Part shown: positions 10,258-17,824 of the stretch, piece after piece | Numbering within the stretch: position 1 is the first letter of the stretch | Layout: the number at the start of each line of letters is the position of its first letter | DNA from: Amycolatopsis viridis | Lineage (GTDB): Bacteria > Actinomycetota > Actinomycetes > Mycobacteriales > Pseudonocardiaceae | Assembly (NCBI RefSeq): GCF_011758765.1 | Contig: NZ_JAANOU010000001.1 | Coordinates: forward strand, 4,588,001-4,652,000 | Reading direction: 5' to 3' | DNA: 64,000 nt | Translations under genes and position numbers: made by a program | Notes under the pieces: generated by a model | Told to the model about the DNA's origin: nothing | What the model saw: the letters and a program-made list of their open reading frames with translations, nothing else | Database searches by the model: none

Positions 10258-10383
10258 GGCCAATACGGCGCCCGCAACAGCGAACACGGCGCCACGAGCG
10301 GCAAACACGCGCACCTGCCGGCGTGTTTGCCGCTCCGGCCGGCATGTTGGCCGGCTGCGGCGGGCGTGTTTGCCGGCTGCGGC
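10258..10383. repeat. Palindromic 21-bp repeat cluster between convergent genes
   Basis: Three units in CAAACAC orientation (10258-10278, 10279-10299, 10300-10319) meet three in GTGTTTG orientation (10320-10340, 10341-10361, 10362-10383). At the junction GGCAAACACGC (10300-10310) and GCGTGTTTGCC (10321-10331) form an exact 11-bp stem with a 10-nt loop. It fills the gap between the FMN reductase stop and the convergent acyltransferase stop. Units match the arrays at 378, 20247 and 57311. Probably a bidirectional terminator or 3'-end element. Confidence 0.85.
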
Positions 10384-10391
10384 GGTGGGCG

Positions 10392-11147
10392 CTAGTGCTG
10401 TTCGAGCGTTTTCTGGAGCGCCTTGCTCGCCTTGCGGGCCATGTCCGCGACGGCCTCGCGACGGGCGGCGTCGGCTTCGTAGTCGGCCCGCCGGTCCCGC
10501 ACCACGCGGGCCGGGGAGCCGACCGCGATGGCGTAGTCCGGGATGTCACCGCGCACGACCGCGTGGGCGCCGAGCACGCAGCCGCGGCCGACGCGGGTCC
10601 CGCGGAGGACCGACACCTTGGTGCCGATCCAGGTGTCCGGTCCGATCCGGACCGGGGTCTTCACGATGCCCTGGTCCTTGATCGGCAGGTTGATGTCCGC
10701 CGTGACGTGGTCGAAGTCACAGATGTAGACCCAGTCGGCCACCAGGGTCGCCGCGCCGAGCTCGATGTCGAGGTAGCAGTTGATGACGTTCTGGCGCCCG
10801 AAGACCGCCTTGTCGCCGATCCGCAGCGAACCTTCGTGGCAGCGGATGGCGTTGCCGTCGCCGATGTGCACCCAGCGGCCGATCTCCAGGCGGCCGTACC
10901 CGGGCCGGCAGTGGATCTCCACGTCCTTGCCGAGGAAGACCATGCCGCGCAGGATGATGTGCGGGTTGGCGAGCCGGAACTTGAACAGCCGCCAGTACCG
11001 CACGAGGTACCAGGGCGTGTAGGCCCGGTTGCGGAGAACCCAGCGCAGGGACTCGGCGGTCAGGAACCTCGCCTGCCGCGGGTCGCGCCGGGCGCGGCGC
11101 CACGCCTGCACCCGGGACAGCACCGGCGATCCCCACATCGATGTCAT
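10392..11147 (-). CDS. Left-handed beta-helix (hexapeptide repeat) acyltransferase, Rv3034c-like
   Basis: 251 aa. About 45 N-terminal residues precede a series of hexapeptide turns (IGRWVHIGDGNAI, IGDKAVFGRQNVI, LGAATLVADWVYI, IGPDTWIGTKVSVLRGTRVGRGCVLGAHAVVRGDI) ending in PARVVRD, the pattern of trimeric O-acetyl/acyltransferases of the LbetaH fold. FDHVTADINLP near 150 carries the probable catalytic His. It probably acetylates a glycan or lipid-linked sugar; acceptor unknown. M. tuberculosis has a similar gene close to its Rv3031-3032 loci. The ATG at 11147 lies 11 bp from the divergent nucleoside hydrolase start; an internal ATG at 11138 is equally possible. Confidence 0.85.
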   Translation of the reverse strand: MTSMWGSPVLSRVQAWRRARRDPRQARFLTAESLRWVLRNRAYTPWYLVRYWRLFKFRLANPHIILRGMVFLGKDVEIHCRPGYGRLEIGRWVHIGDGNAIRCHEGSLRIGDKAVFGRQNVINCYLDIELGAATLVADWVYICDFDHVTADINLPIKDQGIVKTPVRIGPDTWIGTKVSVLRGTRVGRGCVLGAHAVVRGDIPDYAIAVGSPARVVRDRRADYEADAARREAVADMARKASKALQKTLEQH

Positions 11148-11152
11148 AGGTT
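11147..11152 (+). promoter_or_regulatory. Candidate -10 element for a leaderless transcript
   Basis: TAGGTT fits TAnnnT and ends 6 bases before the nucleoside hydrolase ATG at 11159, so a transcript would start at or next to the A of the ATG. This would explain the missing ribosome binding site and the 11-bp divergent gap. Confidence 0.4.
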
Positions 11153-11158
11153 GACAGT

Positions 11159-12121
11159 ATGCCGCTCCCGTTGATCATCGATACGGACCCGGGCGTGGAC
11201 GACGCCTTCGCGATCGCCGTGGCGGCGCTGAGCGAGGACGTGGATCTGCTCGGGATCACCACGGTGTTCGGCAACGTCCCGCTCGAGGCGACCACGCTCA
11301 ACGCCCGCCGGGTACTGGCGTTGTGCGGGCGTGCCGACGTGCCGGTGGCCGCCGGTGCCGCGCGCCCGCTGGTGCACGCCCAGCTGCGGCGGGCCAGTCA
11401 CGTGCACGGCCCGGACGGGCTGTCCGGGCGTTCGGCGACGCTGCCCGAGCCGCACCGGGCGGTGGAGCCGGGCGGCGCGGTGCGCCTGCTGGTGTCGCTG
11501 CTCGAGGCGGCCGAGGAGCCGGTGACGATCGCGCCGATCGGCCCGTTGACGAACATCGCGCTGCTGCTGGCCGCGCACCCGCAGGTGCGGGAGAAGATCG
11601 GCCGGATCGTGATCATGGGTGGCGGCCTGGCCGGTGGCAACTCGACCGGCGCGGCGGAGTTCAACATCTGGAGCGACCCGGAGGCGGCGCGGCGGGTGCT
11701 GGTCGAGGAGACCGTGCCGTGCGTGCTGGTGCCGATGGACCTGACGTACCGGTGCGCGGTGGACAGCGCGTGGCTGGGCGAGCTCGCCGCGTCCGGCCCG
11801 GTCGGTGCCGCGCTGGCGGCCCTGACCCCGGACTACCGGGCGCACTACCGCACAGCTCTCGGCTGGGACGGGATCGTGCTGCACGACGCAGTCGCGGTCG
11901 CCGAGGCGATCCGGCCCGGCATCCTGCGCACCGAGCGGTATCCGGTGGAGGTCGAGTGCTCGCTGGGTCCGGCGCGCGGCGCGACACTGGTCGACCGGCG
12001 GCGGCAGGCGCTGCGCGCGGACGCGGAGGGCGACGTGGTGCCGGGCCGGGTCGAGATCGCGGTGGACACCGACCTGGACGGCCTGCGCGCGTTCATCCTG
12101 GAGCGACTGGCCCGGAGCTGA
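11159..12121 (+). CDS. Inosine/uridine-preferring nucleoside hydrolase
   Basis: 320 aa. The N-terminal LIIDTDPGVDDAFAI is the calcium-binding DTDPGVDD signature of nucleoside hydrolases. GPLTNIALLL and VIMGGG.AGGNSTGAAEFNIWSDPEAA (about 125-180) supply the ribose and metal contacts, and HDAVAVAEAI near residue 240 provides the conserved His-Asp. The enzyme cleaves the N-glycosidic bond of nucleosides to base and ribose in the cytoplasm. Substrate preference cannot be read from sequence. The start is the first ATG; no Shine-Dalgarno is visible and a -10-like TAGGTT sits 6 bases before it, so it may be leaderless. Convergent with the next gene. Confidence 0.93.
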   Translation: MPLPLIIDTDPGVDDAFAIAVAALSEDVDLLGITTVFGNVPLEATTLNARRVLALCGRADVPVAAGAARPLVHAQLRRASHVHGPDGLSGRSATLPEPHRAVEPGGAVRLLVSLLEAAEEPVTIAPIGPLTNIALLLAAHPQVREKIGRIVIMGGGLAGGNSTGAAEFNIWSDPEAARRVLVEETVPCVLVPMDLTYRCAVDSAWLGELAASGPVGAALAALTPDYRAHYRTALGWDGIVLHDAVAVAEAIRPGILRTERYPVEVECSLGPARGATLVDRRRQALRADAEGDVVPGRVEIAVDTDLDGLRAFILERLARS

Positions 12122-12135
12122 GTTCCCGGCGGCCG

Positions 12136-12152
12136 GACGGCGAGTCGCCGTC
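12136..12152. terminator. Hairpin between convergent genes
   Basis: GACGGCGA-G-TCGCCGTC is an exact inverted repeat (8-bp arms) in the 29-bp gap between the nucleoside hydrolase and the PRiA4b ORF-3-like gene, touching the stop of the latter. Suited to terminate both transcripts. Confidence 0.5.
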
Positions 12153-13644
12153 AGGGCTGGGCGGGGTGCGGGATCCGGATCGCGGCGAGACGGCGGTTGC
12201 GCGAGGAAACGCTTTCCCCGCTCTTGGACACGCTCGTGCAACGCGGGTAGTCCGCGTTCGGATCCGGGTCGAGGATCTTCTCGCACGTCACCACGTGCTC
12301 GGCGCCGCCGAGGACGAACTGCAGGCTCGTGCCCGGCCGCACCAGCACGTGGGACAGCCGGACGTCGTGGGAGTCCCGGTCCTCGCCGAGGCCGAAGAAC
12401 GGGTCCGCGTACCGCACACCGTCGGCTTCGAACAGGTGCTCCTCGCCGGCCGCGTCGAGCGCTTCGGCCAGCACGCCGAGCGTCACGCTCGCCGGGATCA
12501 GCAACCGCCACCACCGCGGTGGCTTGCGGCCCGTCACCGTGATCTTCAGCTGGTACACGCTGAGCCGCACCGAGGCGGCGAAGGCGGCGAGCTCGCGCCG
12601 CAACGCCGTGGCTTCCGGCTCCAGCGCGTCCAGCCCGCCCCGGTCGCGGACGTAGTGGTACGCCTCCTCGACCCCGCTGCGCTCCCGCGCGGACAACGCG
12701 TACTCGGTGACCATGCGCCGGCGCTCCGCTCCGGTCAGCCCAGGACCCTCGTCAAACATCGCCAGCATCGCGGCGGCGTGCGGCCGGACGTTGCGGTAGC
12801 TCAGGGCGCTGTGCCACGCCGGCAGCACCTCGTCACCGAAGCCGGCGGTCACCTCGACGGCCGCGACGCGTTCGACGGGCGAGGCGAACTCGGCGGCGTG
12901 CAGCAGTTGCGCCGCGCCGTCCACCGGCCGCCGGCCCTCGAACCAGCGCAGCGCCTGGTGCCACGCCTCGTCGGCGGGCAGCGGCGCGAGACGGTTCAGC
13001 AGGTGCCCGGCCGGTAGATCGGGTGTGACCGGGCGCGGTTCCCGCGCGGCCCACTCGTCCAGCGCCCACTGGCCCAGCGGCGTGACCTTCCGGTCCCCGT
13101 CGAGGGCGCCGAACTCGGTGAGCACGTCGAGCGCCGCGTCCAGCGGGAACGGCTGGGTGCCGCCGAAACTCGCCGCGACGGCGTGGGCGTCCTCGCTGCC
13201 CTTGAGCAGCCGGTGCACCGAGAACACCAGATCGTCGAGCAGCGGCCCGTTGGCCAGTGCCGTGAGCACCGCGCGGCACAACGCGAACGCCCCCCGGCGC
13301 CGCGGGTCGGCCGATTCCGCGCGCAGCACCGCGTCCAGGCCCTTGAGCCACAACTGCGCCGGGTCGTCGTGCGCGGGCCGGGCGACCGCCTCCTCGACGC
13401 CGACTTCGATCAGCCCGGCGCCTTCCGCGGCCACCCACGGGCGGTGGATCGTGACGACGTCCGCTGCCGACCGCACCTTCTCGCCCACCTCGACGCCCAG
13501 CACCCCGGCGACCGAGGGCACGTCGGCGGGGCGCAGAACTCCTTTGGGCGTAACGGGTCTCCCATCGCCGACCCAGCTCGCCAGCGCCCTGGTGCGGGAG
13601 AGTGCGCGGCACTGACTGGCCAAGGTGGAGATTCCGGTACTCAC
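12151..13644 (-). CDS. Plasmid pRiA4b ORF-3 family protein with long N-terminal region
   Basis: 497 aa from the GTG at 13644. Earlier starts up to 13755 would abut the upstream gene, and a TACTGT -10-like element at 13702-13697 favours the shorter form. The C-terminal ~110 residues (YQLKITVTGRKPPRWWRLLIPASVTLGVLAEAL...LVRPGTSLQFVLGGAEHVVTCEKILDPDP) are a PRiA4_ORF3 domain, named after a plasmid gene and also found beside IS1096. The N-terminal ~385 residues are helical and unrecognised, starting with RALASWVGDGRPVTPKGVLRPADVP. No transposase or plasmid genes are nearby, so it is a resident chromosomal member. Molecular role unknown. Confidence 0.75.
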   Translation of the reverse strand: MSTGISTLASQCRALSRTRALASWVGDGRPVTPKGVLRPADVPSVAGVLGVEVGEKVRSAADVVTIHRPWVAAEGAGLIEVGVEEAVARPAHDDPAQLWLKGLDAVLRAESADPRRRGAFALCRAVLTALANGPLLDDLVFSVHRLLKGSEDAHAVAASFGGTQPFPLDAALDVLTEFGALDGDRKVTPLGQWALDEWAAREPRPVTPDLPAGHLLNRLAPLPADEAWHQALRWFEGRRPVDGAAQLLHAAEFASPVERVAAVEVTAGFGDEVLPAWHSALSYRNVRPHAAAMLAMFDEGPGLTGAERRRMVTEYALSARERSGVEEAYHYVRDRGGLDALEPEATALRRELAAFAASVRLSVYQLKITVTGRKPPRWWRLLIPASVTLGVLAEALDAAGEEHLFEADGVRYADPFFGLGEDRDSHDVRLSHVLVRPGTSLQFVLGGAEHVVTCEKILDPDPNADYPRCTSVSKSGESVSSRNRRLAAIRIPHPAQP

Positions 13645-13756
13645 CCGCAGGACTTTAGCGAGCGCGCCGCCGGACCCGGACGGGTGCTTTCCATCCACAG
13701 TAGCCCGAGCGATGTCGACAAGTCGATCTTGGGCGGCGCGGCTCCGCCCACGCACG

Positions 13757-14146
13757 CTAGTCCAGGTCGACCCGCACGGTCAGCGGCGCGATCCCCAGGC
13801 GGCGCACGACCCAGCTGTTGAACGACGGCAGTGTCTTCAACCGCTCGTCCGGGTTGTCGTCCGGCAGCAGGTGAGCCGTGCCGGCGCGCCAGGTCCGGCC
13901 CAGCCGCACCCGCACCTTGGGGTTCGCCTCGATGTTGCGGACGTAGGCCGCGTGCCGGCCGTCGCCCGCCACGAACCAGAACGAGTCCCCGGCAACCTTC
14001 CCACCGACCGGGGTCTGATGGGGCACGCCGCTGCGGCGCCCGATCGTCTCGAGCACCACCTGCCCGGGCATGCGCCTGGTCACCGGGTTGATCAGCCGGT
14101 GGAACGCGTCCGCCGCCCGCTTCTTCTCCTCTGCGCTCTTCGCCAC
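13757..14146 (-). CDS. Nitroreductase / deazaflavin (F420)-dependent family protein
   Basis: 129 aa, GTG start at 14146. A split beta-barrel of the DUF385/Ddn type: LETIGRRSGVPHQTPVGGKVAGDSFWFVAGDGRHAAYVRNIEANPKVRVRL, in which the basic GRRSG segment and AYVRNIEANPKV are the usual F420-phosphate contacts. Such enzymes use F420H2 or bind other flavin-like cofactors to reduce quinones or xenobiotics. Substrate unknown. About 112 bp upstream of the next minus-strand gene, which probably has its own promoter. Soluble. Confidence 0.85.
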   Translation of the reverse strand: MAKSAEEKKRAADAFHRLINPVTRRMPGQVVLETIGRRSGVPHQTPVGGKVAGDSFWFVAGDGRHAAYVRNIEANPKVRVRLGRTWRAGTAHLLPDDNPDERLKTLPSFNSWVVRRLGIAPLTVRVDLD

Positions 14147-14236
14147 CGTTCATGCTTACCAAGGTTTCCGATCACGCGCCGACGACTTCGCGGCCGTCCG
14201 GCCACTTCCGGCCGGTAATATGATGAGCATTGCTAA

Positions 14237-14255
14237 TAGCTCCTAGACAGAGCTA
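14237..14255. promoter_or_regulatory. Inverted repeat upstream of the marR gene
   Basis: TAGCTC (14237-14242) and GAGCTA (14250-14255) with a 7-bp centre, 10 bases before the GTG start. A second AT-rich half-site (TAATATGATGAGCATTGCTAATAG) lies just upstream. Size and place fit a MarR autoregulatory operator. Confidence 0.5.
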
Positions 14256-14265
14256 TCGTGAAAGC

Positions 14266-14706
14266 GTGCGGGACCTGGCCGAGAACCTCATGACGACCAC
14301 CGCCGGACTGCGGCGGGTGGTGCGGCGCCGGGTGCGGGAAACCCTGCCGCACGCTCCCCTGCGCGCCGGTCAGGTCGAATTGCTCCGCGTGGTCGAGAGC
14401 CACCCCGGTATCGGCGTCGCCGCGGCCGCGCGAGCGTTGCACCTGGCCGGCAACTCGGTGAGCACGCTGGTCAACCAGCTCGTCGACGCCGGCCTGCTGG
14501 AGCGGCGCGCCGACCCCGCCGACCGGCGCGCGGCCCGCCTCGAGCTCACCGGCGCAGCCCGGACGAGGCTGGCGAGCTGGCGCCGCACGCGCACCGGGTT
14601 CGTCGCGTCGGCGGTCGCCACCCTGTCGTCCGCGGACCGCGACGCGATCGAGGCCGCGCTCCCCGCACTCGGCCGGCTGATCGACGCACTCCAGGAGGAG
14701 AAATGA
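14266..14706 (+). CDS. MarR family transcriptional regulator
   Basis: 146 aa from the GTG at 14266; a TTG at 14230 and an ATG at 14290 are alternatives, and none has a good Shine-Dalgarno. The winged helix covers about residues 30-100: LRAGQVELLRVVESHPGIGVAAAARALHLAGNSVSTLVNQLVDAGLLERRADPADRRAARLELT, with the wing DPADRR typical of MarR. The stop overlaps the ATG of the ABC ATPase by 4 bp (ATGA), so the three genes form one operon. It probably represses the exporter until its substrate is bound; substrate unknown. Confidence 0.88.
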   Translation: MRDLAENLMTTTAGLRRVVRRRVRETLPHAPLRAGQVELLRVVESHPGIGVAAAARALHLAGNSVSTLVNQLVDAGLLERRADPADRRAARLELTGAARTRLASWRRTRTGFVASAVATLSSADRDAIEAALPALGRLIDALQEEK

Positions 14707-15509
14707 CCACACCCGCGGTGCGCTGCGCCGGCCTCCGGCACGCCTTCGGCGATACCGTCGCCGTCGACGGCGTCGACCTGGAGATCCCGGCCGGTCAGGT
14801 GTTCGGGCTGCTCGGCCCCAACGGGGCCGGCAAGACCACGACGATCCGGATGATCACCACCCTGCTGCCGGTCCGGACCGGCACGGTCGAGGTCTTCGGG
14901 CTCGACGTCACCCGCCGGAAGATGGCGGTGCGGCGGTTGATCGGCTACGTCCCGCAACAACTCTCCGCCGACGGCTCGCTCAGCGGCCGGGAGAACGTGT
15001 CGTTGTTCGCGCGCCTGTTCGACGTCCCCCGGCGTGAGCGCGCGGAACAGGTCCGCATCGCGCTCGGCGCCGTGGGCCTGCTCGACGACGCCGACCGCAC
15101 GGCCGCGACGTACTCCGGTGGCATGATCCGCCGCCTCGAACTCGCGCAGGCGCTGGTCAGCTCGCCGCGGCTGCTCATCCTGGACGAGCCGACCATCGGG
15201 CTCGACCCGGTGGCCCGCAGCGGTGTCTGGGAGCGCATCGGGCAGGTTCGCGCCGAGACCGGGATGACGGTCCTGGTCACCACGCACTACATGGAGGAGG
15301 CCGAGCAGTACTGCGAGCAGGTCGCGCTCATGCACCGCGGCCGCGTCCGCGCCCTGGGCAGCCCCGCGGACCTGCGGGCGCAGCTGGGTCCGGGGTCCAC
15401 TTTGGACGACGTCTTCCGGGCGGTCACCGGTGACGCGTTCGACGACACCGACAAGGGAGGGATGCGAGGTGTCCGCGCCGCTCGACGCACCGCCCGCCGC
15501 CTGGGCTGA
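14703..15509 (+). CDS. ABC transporter ATP-binding protein, DrrA-like
   Basis: 268 aa. Walker A GLLGPNGAGKTTTIRM (~34-49), Q-loop YVPQQ, signature YSGGM (~138), Walker B LLILDEPTIGLDP (~158) and switch His in VTTHYMEEAEQ. The C-terminal tail after ~215 is the DrrA/CcmA-type regulatory extension. It powers the adjacent ABC-2 permease; the pair resembles daunorubicin-resistance exporters. Its 3' end overlaps the permease start by 41 bp. Regulated with the MarR gene upstream. Confidence 0.92.
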   Translation: MTTPAVRCAGLRHAFGDTVAVDGVDLEIPAGQVFGLLGPNGAGKTTTIRMITTLLPVRTGTVEVFGLDVTRRKMAVRRLIGYVPQQLSADGSLSGRENVSLFARLFDVPRRERAEQVRIALGAVGLLDDADRTAATYSGGMIRRLELAQALVSSPRLLILDEPTIGLDPVARSGVWERIGQVRAETGMTVLVTTHYMEEAEQYCEQVALMHRGRVRALGSPADLRAQLGPGSTLDDVFRAVTGDAFDDTDKGGMRGVRAARRTARRLG

Positions 15510-16281
15510 ACCCGATCCGGTCCGCCGCCTGCTGTCCCGCGTGGGCACGATGTGCCTGGTGGAGCTGCAGAAGCTGCGCCGCGATCGCTCCGAACTCGTC
15601 ACCCGCGCGATCCAGCCGGCGCTGTGGCTGCTGATCTTCGGCGAGACCTTCACCCGGCTGCGCGCCATCCCGACCGGGGACACGCCCTACCTGGACTTCC
15701 TCGCGCCCGGGATCCTCGCGCAGTCCGCGTTGTTCATCGCGATCTTCTACGGCATCCAGATCATCTGGGAACGCGACGCGGGCGTGCTGGGCAAGCTGCT
15801 GGTCACGCCGACACCGCGCGCCGCGCTGGTCACCGGCAAGGCGTTCGCGGCCGGGGTACGGGCGTTCGTGCAGGCGGTGATCGTGCTCGTCCTCGCCGCG
15901 ATCCTGGGTGTCGGCCTGACCGCCAACCCGCTGAAGCTGATCGGCGCCGCGCTCGCCGTGGTGCTCGGTTCGGCGTTCTTCTGCTGCCTGTCGATCGTCA
16001 TCGCCGGACTGGTGCTGTCCCGCGAACGGCTGATGGGCATCGGGCAGGCGATCACTATGCCGTTGTTCTTCGCCTCCAATGCACTCTATCCGGTGGACCT
16101 GATGCCGCATTGGCTGCGCGTGCTCAGCCGCGTGAACCCGCTCAGTTACGAGGTGGACGCCCTGCGCGGCCTGCTCATCGGCACCGTCCACCACCTCTGG
16201 GTGGACTTCGCGGTGCTCGCCGGGTCCGCCGCGGTCGCCATCGCGGTCGCATCCGCCCTGCTCGGACGGCTCGTGCGGTGA
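15469..16281 (+). CDS. ABC-2 type transporter permease, DrrB-like
   Basis: 270 aa from the GTG at 15469, chosen for the GGGAGG site 8 bases upstream. About six membrane segments: ALWLLIFGETF, LAQSALFIAIFYGIQII, FVQAVIVLVLAAILGVGL, LIGAALAVVLGSAFFCCLSIVIAGLVL, ITMPLFFASNALYPVDLMP and a last hydrophobic C-terminal helix (VLAGSAAVAIAVASALLG). The FFASNALYPVDLMP..LR.L...NPLSYEVDALR block is the ABC-2 signature. Exports a drug or lipid with the upstream ATPase. Substrate not predictable. Confidence 0.92.
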   Translation: MSAPLDAPPAAWAEPDPVRRLLSRVGTMCLVELQKLRRDRSELVTRAIQPALWLLIFGETFTRLRAIPTGDTPYLDFLAPGILAQSALFIAIFYGIQIIWERDAGVLGKLLVTPTPRAALVTGKAFAAGVRAFVQAVIVLVLAAILGVGLTANPLKLIGAALAVVLGSAFFCCLSIVIAGLVLSRERLMGIGQAITMPLFFASNALYPVDLMPHWLRVLSRVNPLSYEVDALRGLLIGTVHHLWVDFAVLAGSAAVAIAVASALLGRLVR

Positions 16282-16361
16282 GTTTGCCCACTCAACGCCG
16301 GGGGTAGCCCACCAAGCACATCACGCAACCGTGGTGACGTCGGACGAAGGGGACAGGCGCC

Positions 16362-17003
16362 ATGTCTCGTACCGAACACGCCCGCGTCCGGGCTGCCGGC
16401 TTCCAGCCGGTCCAGGGACTCGCCGCGCTCGTCGGCCTGGTCTACCTCGCCGTGGGCATCGTCGGGTTCGTGCGGACCGGGCTCGGCAGCTTCACCGGCA
16501 ACCAGCACCAGATGCTCCTGGGCTTCATGATCAACCCCTTGCACAACCTGGTCCACACGGTGATCGGTGTGCTCGGCCTGGTGTTCGCCGCGAGCTCACC
16601 CTCGGCACGCACCTTCGGCTGGATCCTGTTCATCGGGTACGGGCTGATCGGCATCTGGGGCCTGATGGTCACCGGGGTGATCTCGTCGAACCCCGTGTCC
16701 GGCCTCGGCAACCCGCTCAACCTGAACTCGGCCGACAACTGGCTGCACCTGGTGACCGCCGTCCTGGGTCTGATCATCGCGATCATGCCGGCACGCAAGA
16801 GGGCGCAGATGGAGTCCACGGACACCGGTACCACCGCCGCCACGGGCGGCGGGATGCAGCAGCCGGTGGTGACCGGGAACGACGTGCCGGGCAACGCGGA
16901 CGTCCCGACCCGCCCGGTGCCGCAGCAGACCGGCGCGGACGAACCCGGCCGGCACCGCACCTCGCGCTGGCGGGCGCACCGGCCGGGACACACCACGCAC
17001 TGA
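16362..17003 (+). CDS. DUF4383 integral membrane protein
   Basis: 213 aa; start ATG with AGGGGAC upstream. Four hydrophobic segments (about residues 20-37, 58-78, 84-105, 124-142) with MLLGFMINPLHNLVHTVIGVLGL and FGWILFIGYGLIGIWGL, the DUF4383 pattern common in actinobacteria. The C-terminal ~70 residues are a polar, His/Arg-rich cytoplasmic tail ending in RAHRPGHTTH. Function unknown. It stands alone between the ABC operon and an SDR gene. Confidence 0.85.
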   Translation: MSRTEHARVRAAGFQPVQGLAALVGLVYLAVGIVGFVRTGLGSFTGNQHQMLLGFMINPLHNLVHTVIGVLGLVFAASSPSARTFGWILFIGYGLIGIWGLMVTGVISSNPVSGLGNPLNLNSADNWLHLVTAVLGLIIAIMPARKRAQMESTDTGTTAATGGGMQQPVVTGNDVPGNADVPTRPVPQQTGADEPGRHRTSRWRAHRPGHTTH

Positions 17004-17024
17004 TCGTCGGGCAGACTGCCGGGC

Positions 17025-17765
17025 GTGAGCGAAACAGTGCTGGTGCTCGGCGGGCGCAGTGAGATCGGCCTCGCCGTCGCGCGGAAACTCGCGGGTGGCG
17101 GAGGAAAGTTCGTGCTCGCGGCCCGGCGCTGCGGCGACCTCGACGACGAGGAGACGTCGCTGCGCCGGGCCGGCGCGTCGGAGGTGGCGCGGGTCGAGTT
17201 CGACGCCGACGACGTGGCCCGGCACCGCGGGGTGCTGGACGCGGTCGTCGCCGAACACGGTCCACTGGCGACCGTCGTGGTCGCGTTCGGCGTCCTGGGC
17301 GACCAGGAGCGGGCCGAACGCGACGCGGCGCACGCGATGGCCGTGATCCACACCGACTACGTGGCGCACGTGAGCATCCTGACCGAGCTGGCGAACCTGT
17401 TGCGGGCGCAGGGCCACGGCCGGCTCGTGGTGTTCTCCTCGGTGGCCGGCGTGCGGGTGCGGCGGGCGAACTACGTGTACGGCTCGGCGAAGGCCGGGCT
17501 GGACGGCTTCGCGAGCGGCCTCGCCGACGCGCTGCACGGCAGCGGCGTGCGGCTGCTGCTGGTGCGGCCCGGTTTCGTCATCGGCCGGATGACCGAGGGC
17601 ATGTCGGCGGCCCCGTTCGCCAGCACACCGGAGCAGGTGGCCACGGCCACGGTCCGTGCCCTGCACCGCGGGCGTGGCGAAGTGTGGGTACCGCCTGTGT
17701 TGCGCCCGGTGTTCTTCCTGATGCGGCTGCTGCCGCGGCCGGTCTGGCGGCGCCTCCCCCGCTGA
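17025..17765 (+). CDS. Short-chain dehydrogenase, DprE2-like decaprenylphosphoryl-keto-ribose reductase family
   Basis: 246 aa, GTG start. Nucleotide site VLVLGGRSEIGLAVARKLA (a GxxxxIG variant with GRS), AFGVLGDQE at beta-4, catalytic Ser in VVFSSVAGVRVRRANYVYGSAKAGLDGF with the YxxxK pair, then LVRPGFVIGRMTEGM. The spacing and the RRANYVYGSAKAGLDGFASGLADAL block resemble DprE2 (Rv3791), which makes decaprenyl-phospho-arabinose for the cell wall. No DprE1 partner is next to it here, so the exact substrate is uncertain and another SDR role is possible. Confidence 0.8.
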   Translation: MSETVLVLGGRSEIGLAVARKLAGGGGKFVLAARRCGDLDDEETSLRRAGASEVARVEFDADDVARHRGVLDAVVAEHGPLATVVVAFGVLGDQERAERDAAHAMAVIHTDYVAHVSILTELANLLRAQGHGRLVVFSSVAGVRVRRANYVYGSAKAGLDGFASGLADALHGSGVRLLLVRPGFVIGRMTEGMSAAPFASTPEQVATATVRALHRGRGEVWVPPVLRPVFFLMRLLPRPVWRRLPR

Positions 17766-17773
17766 TCGAACGG

Positions 17774-17809
17774 CGACGGCCACCTCGCGGCGAACGCGGG
17801 TGGCCGTCG
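17774..17809. terminator. Bidirectional terminator between convergent genes
   Basis: CGACGGCCACC (17774-17784) and GGTGGCCGTCG (17799-17809) form an exact 11-bp stem; part of the 14-nt loop can pair further (CGCG/CGCG). It fills the 59-bp gap between the SDR and the Ser/Thr-rich membrane protein. Confidence 0.75.
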
Positions 17810-17824
17810 GCACGAGGTCCGGGG

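Noticed and set aside
12151-13644. IS1096-type mobile element
   Set aside because: Only the passenger-like domain is present; there is no transposase, no terminal inverted repeat and no target duplication.
12151-13755. Longer start of the PRiA4b ORF-3-like gene at 13755
   Set aside because: It would abut the upstream gene, adds a low-complexity stretch and leaves no room for the -10-like TACTGT at 13702-13697.
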